Origin: Mesostigma viride
Lineage: Eukaryota; Streptophyta; Mesostigmatophyceae; Mesostigmatales; Mesostigmataceae
Direction: 5' to 3'
Length of the DNA: 64,000 bases
NCBI GenBank assembly: GCA_009746045.1
Contig: RPFO01001052.1
Location: forward strand, 1 to 64,000
Numbering within the stretch: position 1 is the first letter of the stretch; each line of letters opens with the position of its first letter. Positions 8,734 through 18,438 of the stretch are shown piece after piece. The notes beneath the pieces were generated by a model. That model did not search any database and was not told the origin of the DNA. It was given only the letters and a program-made list of their open reading frames with translations. The position numbers and the translations under genes were made by a program.

Positions 8734-9951
8734 TCAGCACAGAACGTCGGAGGCCAGCACGATCGGCCAGCGCTCCTTCCACTCGGCCAGGTCCGCGTCC
8801 CGGACGTCGAGACCGCGGCCGTGCACGCTCAACACCGCGTCCCCCGCCTGGCCCTCCCTCGGCGTGCGCCCGACCACGCGCACCGTCGCCTGGGGGCGCC
8901 CATCGGTGACGCGGACGCGGACGTCCTGCTGGGCGGGGACGGTGGGGGAGTCGTCCACCAGCAGGTCCACCGCCCCCCTCACGGCCGTCACGTCCCCTTC
9001 GCCGACCAGGAGGGGCCGGGTGTCCTCCGTGAAGCAGGTGCAGGGGGCCATGCCGCGGCCGTTGTCCCGGCAGTGCGCGTTGTACCGTTCGTGCACCACC
9101 GGGTTGATGAGGTCGACGCCCCCCACGTCCTGGTTGAAGTAGAAGGTCGACACGCTGTCGTGCGCCCCCATGACGACGGTGCCTCTCGCCGTCGCCATGA
9201 AAACGGCCGTGCCGCCTGCGCCGGCTCGCACCTGCGACAGGGCATAGCGAAAGGTGCCCCCCAGCGCGATGGTCTGGGCCCCGAGGAAGTCTATGCTGCC
9301 CCCGCACCTGGCCAGCGCCTGGGTCAGCGGTTGGCGGATCGCGGCGGGGGCCACCGCGTAGGCGAAGCTCGAGTTGGAGCGCGACACGAGGAGGAGTCGG
9401 CACGAGGGGAGCGAGACGCCCTCCGCCGCGCAGACCACCAGGCCGGCCAGGACGGCGTAGTCGAAGGAGAGCTCCCACCCATCCCTGCGCTTGGCCGCGT
9501 CGAGGAGGAAGATGACGACCCCCGGCACCTTCCGCACGAAGGCGGCGAGCCTCCTCCACTCGACCAGGTGGGGCATCAGGCCGCAGTCCTCCTCCCGCAC
9601 AAAGTCGCTGGGGGGCTCCAGCCGCGAGTCGGCATCGTACACTGTCACCCTGAGGACGGGCACGCCGGCGAAGGAGAGGTCCCCAGGGGTCAGCACCCGG
9701 TCCCTCCACACGCGGTGGACAAACCGCCGGTCGGCCTCGTCGGTGGCCCGCGCGTGGTGCTCCCTGTATGTGGGCCACAGGGCCTCCCAGGCCGCCTTGG
9801 AGGTGAGCATCATCAACATGCAGGCCTTCCGGTCCAGCCTGCACATGTTCTTGACGAATACCTCGAGCAGGTCATCGTCCAGGTCGTCCACCCACGGGAT
9901 GAACGGGTCGACGGTCCTGCGTCCGGTGCTGGTGCGCAGGAATGCGGGCAT
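8734..9951 (-). CDS. hypothetical protein with F-box-like N-terminus
   Basis: 405 aa, intact. Residues about 22-60 (DDDLLEVFVKNMCRLDRKA...) have the leucine/cysteine spacing of an F-box, which in giant viruses usually recruits host SCF ubiquitin ligase. The remainder is a long, mixed alpha/beta region with no recognised motif. The convergent neighbour ends at 8606. Confident as a gene, weak as an F-box. Confidence 0.6.
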   Translation of the reverse strand: MPAFLRTSTGRRTVDPFIPWVDDLDDDLLEVFVKNMCRLDRKACMLMMLTSKAAWEALWPTYREHHARATDEADRRFVHRVWRDRVLTPGDLSFAGVPVLRVTVYDADSRLEPPSDFVREEDCGLMPHLVEWRRLAAFVRKVPGVVIFLLDAAKRRDGWELSFDYAVLAGLVVCAAEGVSLPSCRLLLVSRSNSSFAYAVAPAAIRQPLTQALARCGGSIDFLGAQTIALGGTFRYALSQVRAGAGGTAVFMATARGTVVMGAHDSVSTFYFNQDVGGVDLINPVVHERYNAHCRDNGRGMAPCTCFTEDTRPLLVGEGDVTAVRGAVDLLVDDSPTVPAQQDVRVRVTDGRPQATVRVVGRTPREGQAGDAVLSVHGRGLDVRDADLAEWKERWPIVLASDVLC

Positions 9952-9965
9952 GGCGTGATAAAACG

Positions 9966-10150
9966 GCCTCTAGGTCGCGCGCCCTGGTGAAAGGAGAATG
10001 GCGTCGTACGCCCCGGTAAAACGAGACCCGAAGCCGCGCGCCCCGGTAAAACAATCAAGGCCGACGCCCCGCGCGCTGACAAAACAAAGGCCGGCGTCCC
10101 ACGCCCTGATAAAACAAAGGATCGACGCCCCACGCCTCGGGAGTAAGGCC
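9966..10150. repeat. degenerate ~33-bp minisatellite
   Basis: Five to six imperfect units share the core CGCCCCGGTAAAACA or close variants (CCCTGATAAAACA, GCGCTGACAAAACA). Both strands remain open by chance; no gene is supported. Confidence 0.7.
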
Positions 10151-10480
10151 CTGAACGTCGCACGCCTCGAGGAGACGCAGCGACCCGAGAAGGCGGCCGA
10201 GAACCGGTTGGGATCGCCTGCCAGGCCAGGTAACCAGGTTTTCAGGTAGGTAACGTCGCCGCTAACCGCGAGAGAGAGAGCGAATGGAGTGCGACCCACG
10301 ATAAAAAATCTGTCAGCGCGCTCAACCACGGGCCACTTTTCCTTTGCCGAATGCTGGAGTGCCTATTTTACCGCTTTACTTTTCCTCTCAGCAATGCACA
10401 AGGGACAGATAATGGGCGACAGTTCATTTATTCACGGTGCATCGTAATTGCACGTGTCTATTAATGAATCGTAATTGCCC
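10151..10480. other. noncoding spacer
   Basis: No supported gene or clear repeat between the two minisatellite blocks. Open frames are short and without motifs. Confidence 0.5.
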
Positions 10481-10740
10481 GTGGTGCCGGTGCCAGTGTA
10501 CATTTAGTCAGTGGGGGCCGGTGCCAGTGTACATTTAGTCAGTGGGGGCCGGTGCCAGTGTACATTTAGTCAGCGGGGGGCGGTGCCAGTACCTTTTTGG
10601 GTCGGTGACGGTGCCAGTACCTTTTTGGGTCGGTGACGGTGCCAGTACCTTTTTGGGTCGGTGACGGTGCCAGTACCTTTTTGGGTCGGTGACGGTGCCA
10701 GTACCTTTATTATTGGGGGCCGGTGCCAGTACCTTTCTTG
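10481..10740. repeat. two tandem minisatellites
   Basis: About three units of CGGTGCCAGTGTACATTTAG (about 31 bp period) are followed by four perfect 28-bp units starting GGTGCCAGTACCTTTTTGGG at 10582, 10610, 10638 and 10666. Diverged copies continue to about 10830. Both unit types share GGTGCCAGT, so one probably arose from the other. Confidence 0.9.
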
Positions 10741-11059
10741 GTCGGTGACGCTGCCATTACCTTTAGTCGGTGGGGACCGGCGCCAGTACCTCATAACTGG
10801 TGGGTGACGGTGACGGTGCCTCATAACCGGTGGGCGACTTGTAAAGAAATAAGGAGTGGGCACGCTTGCAAAATGAATAAGTCGACTACGTCGGTGGATG
10901 CTTCTTGAAATCCCGATCGAGCCCGTGGCTGAGAGGCGATAGTCCTCGCTGGTAGACGATTCTCTGTGGCTGCGGAGGGACAGGAAAGGACTGTCGCGAT
11001 TGCCCGCGGTCCCGCGTTGGTCGCGTCGTGCATAGAAAAGATCCGGGCTGCCAGGTACC

Positions 11060-11715
11060 ATGTTTCGAATGATGCCGCCCCCCCGTGGCTGGGACACGTC
11101 CGAGCGACGACCCGAGAAAGTCCCGGGACTGTGGGGAAAGTACCCCCAGTGCCAGTATTGCGGCGACTGGAAGGACCCTTGCACCTTCTTTGGTGGGAAG
11201 GCGCTCTATTGCTCGGAATGCCGCGGATACGAGCTGGAATTTCGAGTGAACGCCCCCTCCCACGCCAAAAACGACGAGGCCTTCTGCAAGATTGCCGAGG
11301 ACCGTGCGGCCGCCCTCCATCTTTCGCTGCTCGGCGCAGCCCCGGGGGTCGTGACACGCGCGCGTGTGACCCCGGCGAACGCGGCAGGGGTGCGGCAGCT
11401 CGCGGAGGGGGTGCAGGCCGGCGGGCGCCCCTGTGTCCGGCCCGTGTACCGCGTGCCCGAGGGGGGGCTCGCGTGTCTTGCGGGGTTTGCATGGAAAAGC
11501 AGTCGCGGCGGGGGTTCCTCCCCGTCCACGCTCCCGTCGGCCAGGGGAAGCGCGCGCCCCCTCCCCACGACCTCCCCATCTGCCTCTGGTGCATGACCGT
11601 GTACCTGCACGACGACGCCATCCCCTCCCGCGGCCAGTGCCCGCTCTGCCTGGCCGAGCGCAGGCCCGCGCCCGAGAGGCTGGCCTTCCCCTTCTTCGAG
11701 CACGCGGCCGAGTGA
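11060..11715 (+). CDS. RING-like zinc-finger protein, frame break in G7
   Basis: About 218 aa if the G7 run at 11461-11467 is one base off. The N-terminal region (residues about 30-56) has a zinc ribbon with CQYCG and CSEC pairs. After the break, the C-terminal region has CGVC, CLWCM and CPLC pairs, the spacing of a RING or RING-variant finger. RING proteins of large viruses commonly act as ubiquitin E3 ligases; that role is inferred. A related finger occurs in the gene at 18561-19412. As given, the first frame stops at 11596. Confidence 0.65.
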
Positions 11716-11755
11716 GCCGCGTTTTTTCTCGCTGACGCTAGTGTGAACCGCCGCG

Positions 11756-11938
11756 ATGGCACGATGCGTCGAGATAACCCCCCAGGGGACCAAATGCAAC
11801 AAGCCGCGCGCACCCAGGGGCAAGCGGTGCGCGGTCCATCTGGCCATCAGGGCCAGGGAGCGCGCGGCCAGGAAGCCCGCGTACAGCCCCCATGATATCC
11901 TGGACAAGATGATGCGGCTTAGGCTGTCTGTGTCGTGA
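11756..11938 (+). CDS. minimal CCCH zinc-motif protein (DUF5763-like)
   Basis: 60 aa. It is the shortest family member: C-x8-C-x10-C-x2-H (ARCVEI, TKCNKP, KRCAVH), then a basic helix and a short tail. It shows that the N-terminal module can stand alone. It follows the RING-like gene by 40 nt on the same strand. Confidence 0.7.
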   Translation: MARCVEITPQGTKCNKPRAPRGKRCAVHLAIRARERAARKPAYSPHDILDKMMRLRLSVS

Positions 11939-12427
11939 TGAATCGTTGAATGAATATTATTCCATTTCTTTAATCCAATCTGTTTTCATTCGCGACCCCC
12001 CATGTCTACTCATGCATGCATACATATCACATCCACGCTCGACAGGCGGCGAACCTGGACCGGCCATCGACCGAGTGGGGCGGTTCCTGTCCGGGTACAG
12101 CCACGCCTCGAGTTTGGTTGGATTCTTTTGCGCGACTTCTTTTTTGCACGCCGGCCTGAATAGTTTTTCATATATATGTGCATGCACCTGTAGAATCATA
12201 GAGGGTCTATAGCCATAAATTTATTTTTAGATTCATCAGAAAAAGAAGTAGTGCAGGAGAATCCAAGCCAGGGCCGAGCAGCGGGCGGGCGGGGGCGGGG
12301 CGCGAGTTGGATTGTCGACCCCTCTCTAGGCGCCGCCGCAGGCCGACTGCGGATGTGCTTCTCCCATCCAACGCCAGCCGTTACGAGGTGGCGCTGGGTC
12401 GTCAGCACCTGACAGGGCGGGATTTGG
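11939..12427. other. AT-rich intergenic spacer
   Basis: About 490 bp without a supported gene. It contains AT-rich tracts (11950-12010, 12130-12240) and ends in the TATA-like element that serves the next gene. Confidence 0.5.
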
Positions 12428-12428
12428 C

Positions 12429-12436
12429 ATAAATAG
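12429..12436 (+). promoter_or_regulatory. TATA box candidate
   Basis: ATAAATAG lies about 78 nt upstream of the ATG at 12514. If transcription starts 25-30 nt downstream, it begins near the upstream ATG at 12463, so 12514 is the better start. Confidence 0.4.
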
Positions 12437-12513
12437 GGGTCGCGACGGCACAGGCGCCATCGTTGGGTGCCGCGCACCGGGCAGGCGTCCGCCAGGAGAC
12501 AAGGGATCCAGTC

Positions 12514-13251
12514 ATGGACACTGCGGACGGGACACGGGGAAATTCGCTAGGGGGGGCGGACGCGGTGGACAGGGCGTGGGCGGAGAGGACCTACGCGGAC
12601 TACCTGTCCTTCAGACGCGAGGAGGACGAGTTCTGGGTGTTCTCTGTCAAGCCCCAGGACGACATGGAGGTGGACGCGTCCAAGGACGTCCGCGTGCGGA
12701 AGAGCGACGGACGGGTGCAGCTCAAAGCGTTCACACGCGCTATGTCGAATGGCAAGAAGGATGTCAAAAGCTGGACACGGTGGTTGAAAGACACCGACGA
12801 GGTGTGGTCAGCCATTGAAGTGATAACGACTTCTGCCATTGACGGAAGAGGCACCTGGGGAGATCAGGGTGTCTTGACTGGACTTATGAGGTGGATAAAG
12901 AAATCTCCCAACAATCAAGTCGAGCTCGAGATCCAAAATCAGCTGTCAAGCTGTGTCAATGGGGAGTGCGAGGTTCAGTGCCGTTACGGGTACATCGACA
13001 TCGTCACGTACGACCCAAAGTCCATCATCGAGGTCAAGGACATGCGCAGTTGGATGACTGGTGTTGGTCAACTCCTGGCGTACGGGATGGACTTCCCAGA
13101 GCATGCCAGGAGGCTGCATCTGTTCAGCTCTAAGAAGAGCGATTGGTTCACTACTCATCAGCACGCTCTCATCAAGGAAGCGTGCGAATCTCAAGGCATC
13201 CAGCTGACGTTGGATGCTAGCGTGTTCAATAAGAGACCCTACATGGATTGA
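12514..13251 (+). CDS. KilA-N-like plus PD-(D/E)XK nuclease-like protein
   Basis: 245 aa from ATG 12514. The first half holds a domain (FWVFSVKP, DVRVRKSDGRV, SWTRWL) shared with the next gene and resembling KilA-N/MSV199 DNA-binding domains. The second half has a PD-(D/E)XK core: GYIDIVTYD, then SIIEVKDM, then GQLLAYG and a HLF strand. The D...EVK pair fits a metal-binding active site. The same nuclease core forms the single-domain genes at 15422 and 15849. Likely a DNA-targeted nuclease. Confidence 0.7.
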   Translation: MDTADGTRGNSLGGADAVDRAWAERTYADYLSFRREEDEFWVFSVKPQDDMEVDASKDVRVRKSDGRVQLKAFTRAMSNGKKDVKSWTRWLKDTDEVWSAIEVITTSAIDGRGTWGDQGVLTGLMRWIKKSPNNQVELEIQNQLSSCVNGECEVQCRYGYIDIVTYDPKSIIEVKDMRSWMTGVGQLLAYGMDFPEHARRLHLFSSKKSDWFTTHQHALIKEACESQGIQLTLDASVFNKRPYMD

Positions 13252-13429
13252 CCTCATTGGAACACGGGGGGCAAGGAACGCGTTTAGAGCATTGACAATA
13301 GATTGTCAAAATGGGGACGGGAATGCTCCCCCCTCAGAGCTGTGTTCAGTGACCCGACTGGCTATGAAGTTGGAGACTGTTCAAGAAGTGCGTCTAAATT
13401 GTCGAAAATAAATTGTGAGTTGTTAAATA

Positions 13430-14458
13430 ATGACAATGGCTCTCAGTGTGGCATCGGCTCCCTTTACTCACAGTTTGTTTGTATTGGCCAGAGAAAACCA
13501 TAAACATTGGATATTTACACTGAAACCCGCAGCAGGATTTCAGGTAGATCCTGTAAAGGAGATTCGTGTGCGCAAATCGGACAAGAAGGTATCAGGAAAG
13601 GATCTGGCACATGCTGCCTCTAATGGCGCCAAAGATTTTAAGGATTACTGGCGTTGGGATCCTGCCCAGAAATTTGTGAGTGCTCTAGAAAGGCGTCTGA
13701 GTGGTAAGGGTGCGCGCACCCCGACCTCCACAACGGTTTTTGACACTGTCAAAACTGGCCCCAACGAGGACCGTGGCACCTGGATCCACTTGAAGCTGGT
13801 CAACAAGCTAGCCGCTTGGATCAGCAACGAGTTCGAGCTGGAGGCACAGGACTGGGTGGATCGCATCATGGCGGGGGACATCTCGATGATGGGTGTGGTG
13901 CGCGACGCCCACGACGCGGTCCACGGCACGAGCACCACGGTGGCAGTGCTGACCCGACCGGGCAACGGTCGCACGAGGCCGGACTACGTGGCGCCTGTGC
14001 GCGAGTGCGACCCGACCCTGCGCCTGCGCGCGAAGGACACACAGCACAGGCTGGCGGACCTGGTGAGCTCGGTCGTCCCCAAGGAGCGCGTGGGGAGCGT
14101 GATGGCGTTCCTGGGCGACAAGACCTGCGAGGCGGCCACGGGGATGAGCGCGTCGGCCTTCAAGGAGCTGAACGGCGTGAGGGCCGGTAGCGCCAGGGAC
14201 GCGATGGACGACGGTCAGCTGGCGAACGCCTGGTTCTTCATGTACAAGGTCATGGACCGGGCGCCGGACAAGGACCTGCACGAGGCGGCGGTCGAGGTGA
14301 AGCGGGCGATGGCCGCGTTCGTGAAGCCGCCGGAGGGGCCCACCCCGGCGGGCATCGTGGACAGGAACAGACGAGAGATGAGGGATGACTTGCTCTTGAC
14401 CCGGCCCCTGAACCGCGACCGGTTCTCGAGGGTGGGGCCCAAGAGGGTCAAGATCTAG
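13430..14458 (+). CDS. KilA-N-like plus LLPG-family C-terminal domain
   Basis: 342 aa. The N-terminal 110 residues match the preceding gene's N-domain (HWIFTLKP, EIRVRKSDKKV). Here the nuclease is absent; a second domain (FKELNGV, ARDAMDDGQLANAWF) resembles the C-terminal domain of the LLPG proteins at 7662 and 19654. The protein is thus a module hybrid of two families. The tail is basic (RFSRVGPKRVKI). The start has TAAATA immediately upstream. Possibly a regulator; exact role unknown. Confidence 0.65.
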   Translation: MTMALSVASAPFTHSLFVLARENHKHWIFTLKPAAGFQVDPVKEIRVRKSDKKVSGKDLAHAASNGAKDFKDYWRWDPAQKFVSALERRLSGKGARTPTSTTVFDTVKTGPNEDRGTWIHLKLVNKLAAWISNEFELEAQDWVDRIMAGDISMMGVVRDAHDAVHGTSTTVAVLTRPGNGRTRPDYVAPVRECDPTLRLRAKDTQHRLADLVSSVVPKERVGSVMAFLGDKTCEAATGMSASAFKELNGVRAGSARDAMDDGQLANAWFFMYKVMDRAPDKDLHEAAVEVKRAMAAFVKPPEGPTPAGIVDRNRREMRDDLLLTRPLNRDRFSRVGPKRVKI

Positions 14459-14627
14459 CTGTCGGTGGGGAGTTCGTTGGCGCGACCCCGCCCCTCTCGA
14501 CAGCGCGGACCTTGACACTGTGCGCTTAGATATTCGTGCGCGCTTGAACGCGCCCCGTGTCATGCTGATTGCTCCGTTTAATCGGAATCGAGTTTCATTT
14601 TTATCCCATCCCGGTGTATCATCGATC

Positions 14628-15404
14628 ATGGTAGTCGGTAGGACCGGAGCGTGCGGAGGGAAGACGCGATCGGGTGGCGCCTGTCGTCGCGCGCGGTCCG
14701 GTGGTTCTAAGAGGTGCGCGCTCCATAGCGGGCGCCAGGCGAGGGCGCACCGCGTGCGGGGTTACGGCGCCCGAGGCGCGCTGGAGAGCATGGCGGAAAC
14801 CCTGGCACGGTTCATCGCGGACCCGTCCGTCCACCCGGACTCCAAGGCGGGCCTTCAGGAACAGCTGAACGACGTGCTGTTACAGATGGAGGGGATGCCG
14901 GCGGAGGAGGAGGAGCTGTTTTTCCCGGAGCACGCGGACGAGGTGGTCGAGCGGCTGACCAGGGAGGGTGAGGGAGTTCGGCCGCTCCCCTCGCTGACGC
15001 CCCCCGAGCCGGAGGAGGAGGAGGTGGAGGAGGAGGAGCCGGAGCTGCAGCAGGTGTTCGACCTGCTCGAGTACGGGGATCTGTCGGACGCGGATCGCGA
15101 GAGGCTGGAGTCCCGCAAGCAGCAGCTGCTGGGCGGTCTCGCCCCCGTGGATGCGGGTTGGGGTGCACCGCCGCGCGCGGGCGACAAACGACGCCAGAGG
15201 AGCCTGCCTGACCCGCGCGGGGGTCCGAGCACGCGCAGGTCCGCTAGCGAGGTGTTCGATCCGCGCACGGGTAGGCTGTTCCGCCGCAACAGCGCCGCCC
15301 CTCCTGCCGGATACCGCGACCGGCGGCTTTACAGGACGGCGCCCCGTAGGCGTTCCGGCCACACCGAGGAGGAGGAGGAGGCGCTGGAGGAGCTGCTTCG
15401 GTAG
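14628..15404 (+). CDS. CCCH zinc-motif protein with acidic middle
   Basis: 258 aa from ATG 14628. The N-terminus has the CCCH module (GACGGK, GACRRA, KRCALH). A helical region follows, then an extreme Glu-rich segment (PEEEEVEEEEPE, residues about 128-140), a basic region and a final acidic patch. The mixture of zinc module and acidic/basic blocks suggests a protein- or chromatin-interacting role, but that is inference. Confidence 0.65.
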   Translation: MVVGRTGACGGKTRSGGACRRARSGGSKRCALHSGRQARAHRVRGYGARGALESMAETLARFIADPSVHPDSKAGLQEQLNDVLLQMEGMPAEEEELFFPEHADEVVERLTREGEGVRPLPSLTPPEPEEEEVEEEEPELQQVFDLLEYGDLSDADRERLESRKQQLLGGLAPVDAGWGAPPRAGDKRRQRSLPDPRGGPSTRRSASEVFDPRTGRLFRRNSAAPPAGYRDRRLYRTAPRRRSGHTEEEEEALEELLR

Positions 15405-15421
15405 GCGGGTTAGTAAAGGGG

Positions 15422-15823
15422 TCAGGCGGCGGCGACCCGCGGGCCTCGACAGGCGAGGCACAGGAGGCGTTTCCATGCGGGCGGCGGCTTCCGAGTCAGC
15501 TCCAGGCCCACGCTTTCGTCTAGGGTCACGTCGACGTCGGTGACCCCGCAGACGGAGAGGATGTGCTCGAGCTTCTCGGGCGTGACGTTGGTGGACCACT
15601 CGGCGCGGAATAGGTGCAGTTCCTTCTTGAAGCCGGGGTAGTCCTTGCCGTACGACATGAGCTGCCCGAGCCCGGACATCCATGCGGTCCACTCCTTCAC
15701 CTCGATGATCCTCCTGCGCCTGTCGTCCAGTATGTCTATCTTGCCCCCTCGGCAGATCACCTCCCTCCTCCCGCCCAGGCGCTGGTTGTACTCGGCCTGT
15801 ACGTCTCTCTCCCTCCTGTGCAT
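15422..15823 (-). CDS. single-domain PD-(D/E)XK nuclease-like protein
   Basis: 133 aa. Motif order is GKIDILDD, then RRIIEVKEW, then GLGQLMSYG and a LHLF strand: the compact PD-(D/E)XK core with D and E-x-K in place. It is a paralogue of the next gene and of the C-terminal half of 12514-13251. The two small genes are tandem on the minus strand, 25 nt apart. A repair/resolvase-like or restriction-like role is possible; no target is visible. Confidence 0.7.
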   Translation of the reverse strand: MHRRERDVQAEYNQRLGGRREVICRGGKIDILDDRRRRIIEVKEWTAWMSGLGQLMSYGKDYPGFKKELHLFRAEWSTNVTPEKLEHILSVCGVTDVDVTLDESVGLELTRKPPPAWKRLLCLACRGPRVAAA

Positions 15824-15848
15824 GTCACACTACAGGTACGCGCACAGA

Positions 15849-16247
15849 TTAGTCGGCGTCCGGGGAACGCACGCAGCAGGCCAGACGCCTCCACCAGGTC
15901 TCGCGTCTGGCGGGCAGCACGTCCTTGTCCAGCGTGACGGCTATGTTCTGGGACTTGCACACGTACTTGATGAACCGCAGGAAGAAGGGGGTGACGTTGG
16001 TGGACGTGTCGGCCTTGAACAGGTGCAGCTCCAGGAGGTACTTGGGGTATCCCCTCCCGTACGCGACCAGTTCTCTCACCCCGCGCTCCCAGTCGTCCCA
16101 CTCCTTCACCTCTATGACCCTTCTGCGCTTGTCGTCGAGCAGGAAGGTGCCTTCTATCTCCCCTTCTCGGCACACGACCTCGCTCCTGCCGTGCACCTGC
16201 GCGTTGTACGCGGCCTGCGCGCATCGCTCGTCGTCCCGGATTGCCAT
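15849..16247 (-). CDS. single-domain PD-(D/E)XK nuclease paralogue
   Basis: 132 aa, close to the gene at 15422 in length and order of motifs (RRVIEVKEW, LVAYGRGYP, LHLFKAD). The first acidic motif is altered: the neighbour's IDI is here EGEIEGTFLLDD, so the metal-binding Asp may be lost or shifted. It could be a less active or inactive copy. A TATATATA element lies 12-21 nt upstream of its ATG. Confidence 0.6.
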   Translation of the reverse strand: MAIRDDERCAQAAYNAQVHGRSEVVCREGEIEGTFLLDDKRRRVIEVKEWDDWERGVRELVAYGRGYPKYLLELHLFKADTSTNVTPFFLRFIKYVCKSQNIAVTLDKDVLPARRETWWRRLACCVRSPDAD

Positions 16248-16259
16248 GATGGTGGCGGC

Positions 16260-16268
16260 GTATATATA
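16260..16268 (-). promoter_or_regulatory. TATATATA box
   Basis: Alternating TA tract 12 nt upstream of the ATG at 16247, abutting the stop region of the next gene. Same position class as the GTATAC boxes. Confidence 0.45.
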
Positions 16269-16481
16269 TCAAATGGACGAGAATCGCAGAGGGTTCTTGA
16301 ATGTCAGGCGTATGGCGAGGGCGGTCACGACCATGAATAGGGCGGGGAGCAGCGCCTCGGCGGCGGTGAGTACGGGCAGACGTAGCGGGGGCGGGGGGCG
16401 AGGGTCCAGGGGCTCGGGGGGCTTGAGGTCTCCCAGCCCCTCTAACACGGGGGCGGTGTTCTCTGCGCAGGAGGTGTTCAT
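16269..16481 (-). CDS. tail-anchored membrane protein
   Basis: 70 aa from ATG 16481. A Pro-rich N-terminal region (PPEPLDPRPPPPLRLP) is followed by one hydrophobic helix near the C-terminus (ALLPALFMVVTALAI), leaving a short basic tail. This is the layout of a tail-anchored protein. The frame is open further upstream but composition favours 16481. Function unknown. Confidence 0.55.
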   Translation of the reverse strand: MNTSCAENTAPVLEGLGDLKPPEPLDPRPPPPLRLPVLTAAEALLPALFMVVTALAIRLTFKNPLRFSSI

Positions 16482-16708
16482 GCCGGTCGCTCGATATTGC
16501 GTGGGATTATTAATTGGGCGGTGAGATGTCGACGAGATAATAATGCACAATGCCTTTTATTTCGATACCGGAACGGATTCGTTTAATTAATTGTTATCAT
16601 CATTTAGAGACGACCGACATGATACGAGACAAGCGACATGCGGGGTTATCCCCTTTTCAGATTTGGGTAAAAATCCCTTAATTGAGACAAACGCGGTCTC
16701 AGCTAGGC

Positions 16709-17167
16709 CTACCCCTCCTGGTCACTGCCCGAACTCGAGCTGGTGTCATCGTCAGAGGAGGAGGAGGAGAGGGAGGATGAGGAGGAGCCGCGCCGACCGG
16801 GGGACGGGGGCGGTGACGGTCTGGCCAGGCTGTTCACCATTCGCGTCTCCAGGGCGGACAGGCGGCCCTTCAGGAGCTCGATGACGGCCTCTTTGTCTTG
16901 CAGGGCGGTCGCGAACTCGTCCCGCTGCTTGTCCAGCTTTTTCTGCAGCCGCGCGTACCGCTTCCTGGCCGCGTCCTTCTCTTTCTTGGACTTCTCCCTC
17001 GCGTCCATCATGTCGCGCTCCATCTGCAGGGCGTTGAGGACGTACTCCCTCGGTACGAGCACGCGGGACGGTGGCGGCCCCTCGTTGAGCCTGAAGACCC
17101 TGGGCTTTTCCCCCTCCGGGGCGCCGAGATGGAGGGGCGCGTTCTCCTTGCCGGGCTGACAGGCCAT
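16709..17167 (-). CDS. coiled-coil protein with Ser/Asp tail
   Basis: 152 aa. Residues about 45-115 form a charged heptad-rich coiled coil (KKEKDAARKRYARLQKKLD). The C-terminus is a Ser/Asp-rich acidic tail with many potential CK2 sites. No catalytic motif. Such proteins often act as scaffold or virion-associated phosphoproteins; unproven here. Confidence 0.6.
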   Translation of the reverse strand: MACQPGKENAPLHLGAPEGEKPRVFRLNEGPPPSRVLVPREYVLNALQMERDMMDAREKSKKEKDAARKRYARLQKKLDKQRDEFATALQDKEAVIELLKGRLSALETRMVNSLARPSPPPSPGRRGSSSSSLSSSSSDDDTSSSSGSDQEG

Positions 17168-18055
17168 GGGATACGGGCCGGTGCTCGCGGTCCGACGGGG
17201 AACGGGCGGACGGGTGGCCGACTGACGAGAAAACGCGGACGGCTCGGGAGGTTTTGGCGGACGAAGCCTCGTGGGCGGACGATAAAGTTTGGACGGGCGG
17301 GTGCGGCCCCGAGGAGTCTGAGTGACGAAAGGTGCCCTCGAACTCCTCCATCGTGTCTTTGTAGTCCTCGGGGACGGCTGCCGTCGGCGCGGCGCCCTGG
17401 CAGAATCTCCTCGAGATCACGTTCCCACGGCGATTCTGTGACAGATTCGATCCGAAAGTGATCGCGACCCGGTCCAGGTGCAAAAAGGTTCTGAACTCGC
17501 ACCCACACGGATACTGTTACGATTCAGTTTATTCGTGGGATCCACCGGGCGACTTGCTGGCTGACTGATGGTAGTTCATCCTGTCACAGAGATCCTCGAG
17601 ACACCCACATAACCGAAAGGCTGTCTGGGTCGTCAGTTATTAGTGTCAGTCACCCTCGTGTAATGCAAAACTTGGGCGGTCTGAGCGCGAAGGGCCAGTG
17701 TCTAAATATCGTGGCAGCCGTCGACGCATCCCAGCTTAGGCTGCGGTCGAGTGCCTCGCAGTGCCACCGGCATTGTCAAGGAGACGTGCGCACCACGGGC
17801 TTCGGGCGAGTGTGTCGACTGACGGGGTAAATTTTCATTTTTTTGTCACAGCGCCTGCAGCTGCGTGCGCGCCCTCAATCTGCACGGTGAGTGCGCCATT
17901 ATTTCGATCCTCGTGGGCGGATGCCGTGTGTGTCGTAGCCACGGGGGACATCAGGTTGAGCGTGCTGCCATCAGGTTGCAGTCGGTGCCGGCGTCGCCTC
18001 GATACTTTAAATCGACTATATTAGTGCTCGTGCAGTCGATTGTGATGCGTTGGTG
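17168..18055. other. noncoding stretch
   Basis: About 890 bp without a gene I can support; frames are short and lack motifs. Composition is more mixed than in flanking gene blocks. It ends at the 60-bp repeats. Confidence 0.5.
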
Positions 18056-18415
18056 ATCGTGTCGACTGCTGCCTCGGGTTTCGACGCTGCATTGTTCATA
18101 TCCGTGGCTGAGTTGGTCGTGTCGACTGCTGCCTCGGGTTTCGACGCTGCATTGTTCATATCCGTGGCTGCGTTGGTCGTGTCGACTGCTGCCTCGGGGT
18201 TCGACGCTGCGTTGTCTATACTCGTGGCTGCGTTGGTCGTGCTGCTGCGTTCATGGCTAGTGTCTGCTGCATGCATAATGGGTTAGGTAGACTGCTGCCT
18301 CGGGGTTCGACGCTGCATTGTTCATATCCGTGGCTGACTTGGTCGTGTCGACTGCTGCCTCGGGGTTCGACGCTGCGTTGTCTATACTCGTGGCTGCGTT
18401 GGTCGTGTCTTTTTT
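18056..18415. repeat. 60-bp tandem repeats, 3 + 2 copies
   Basis: Units with GTGTCGACTGCTGCCTCGGG and TTCGACGCTGCATTGTTCAT repeat at exactly 60-bp spacing (three copies from about 18059, two more from about 18287), with a 46-bp unrelated spacer between groups. Because 60 is divisible by 3, both strands stay open; the minus strand would read a 20-residue Asn/Ala-rich repeat. I do not call a gene. Confidence 0.85.
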
Positions 18416-18438
18416 AACGTGGCTGCCAGGCCGGTTAC

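Noticed and set aside
10570-11184. Minus-strand frame over the GGTGCCAGT repeats
   Set aside because: Its protein is a translation of the minisatellite and overlaps the RING-like gene's start.
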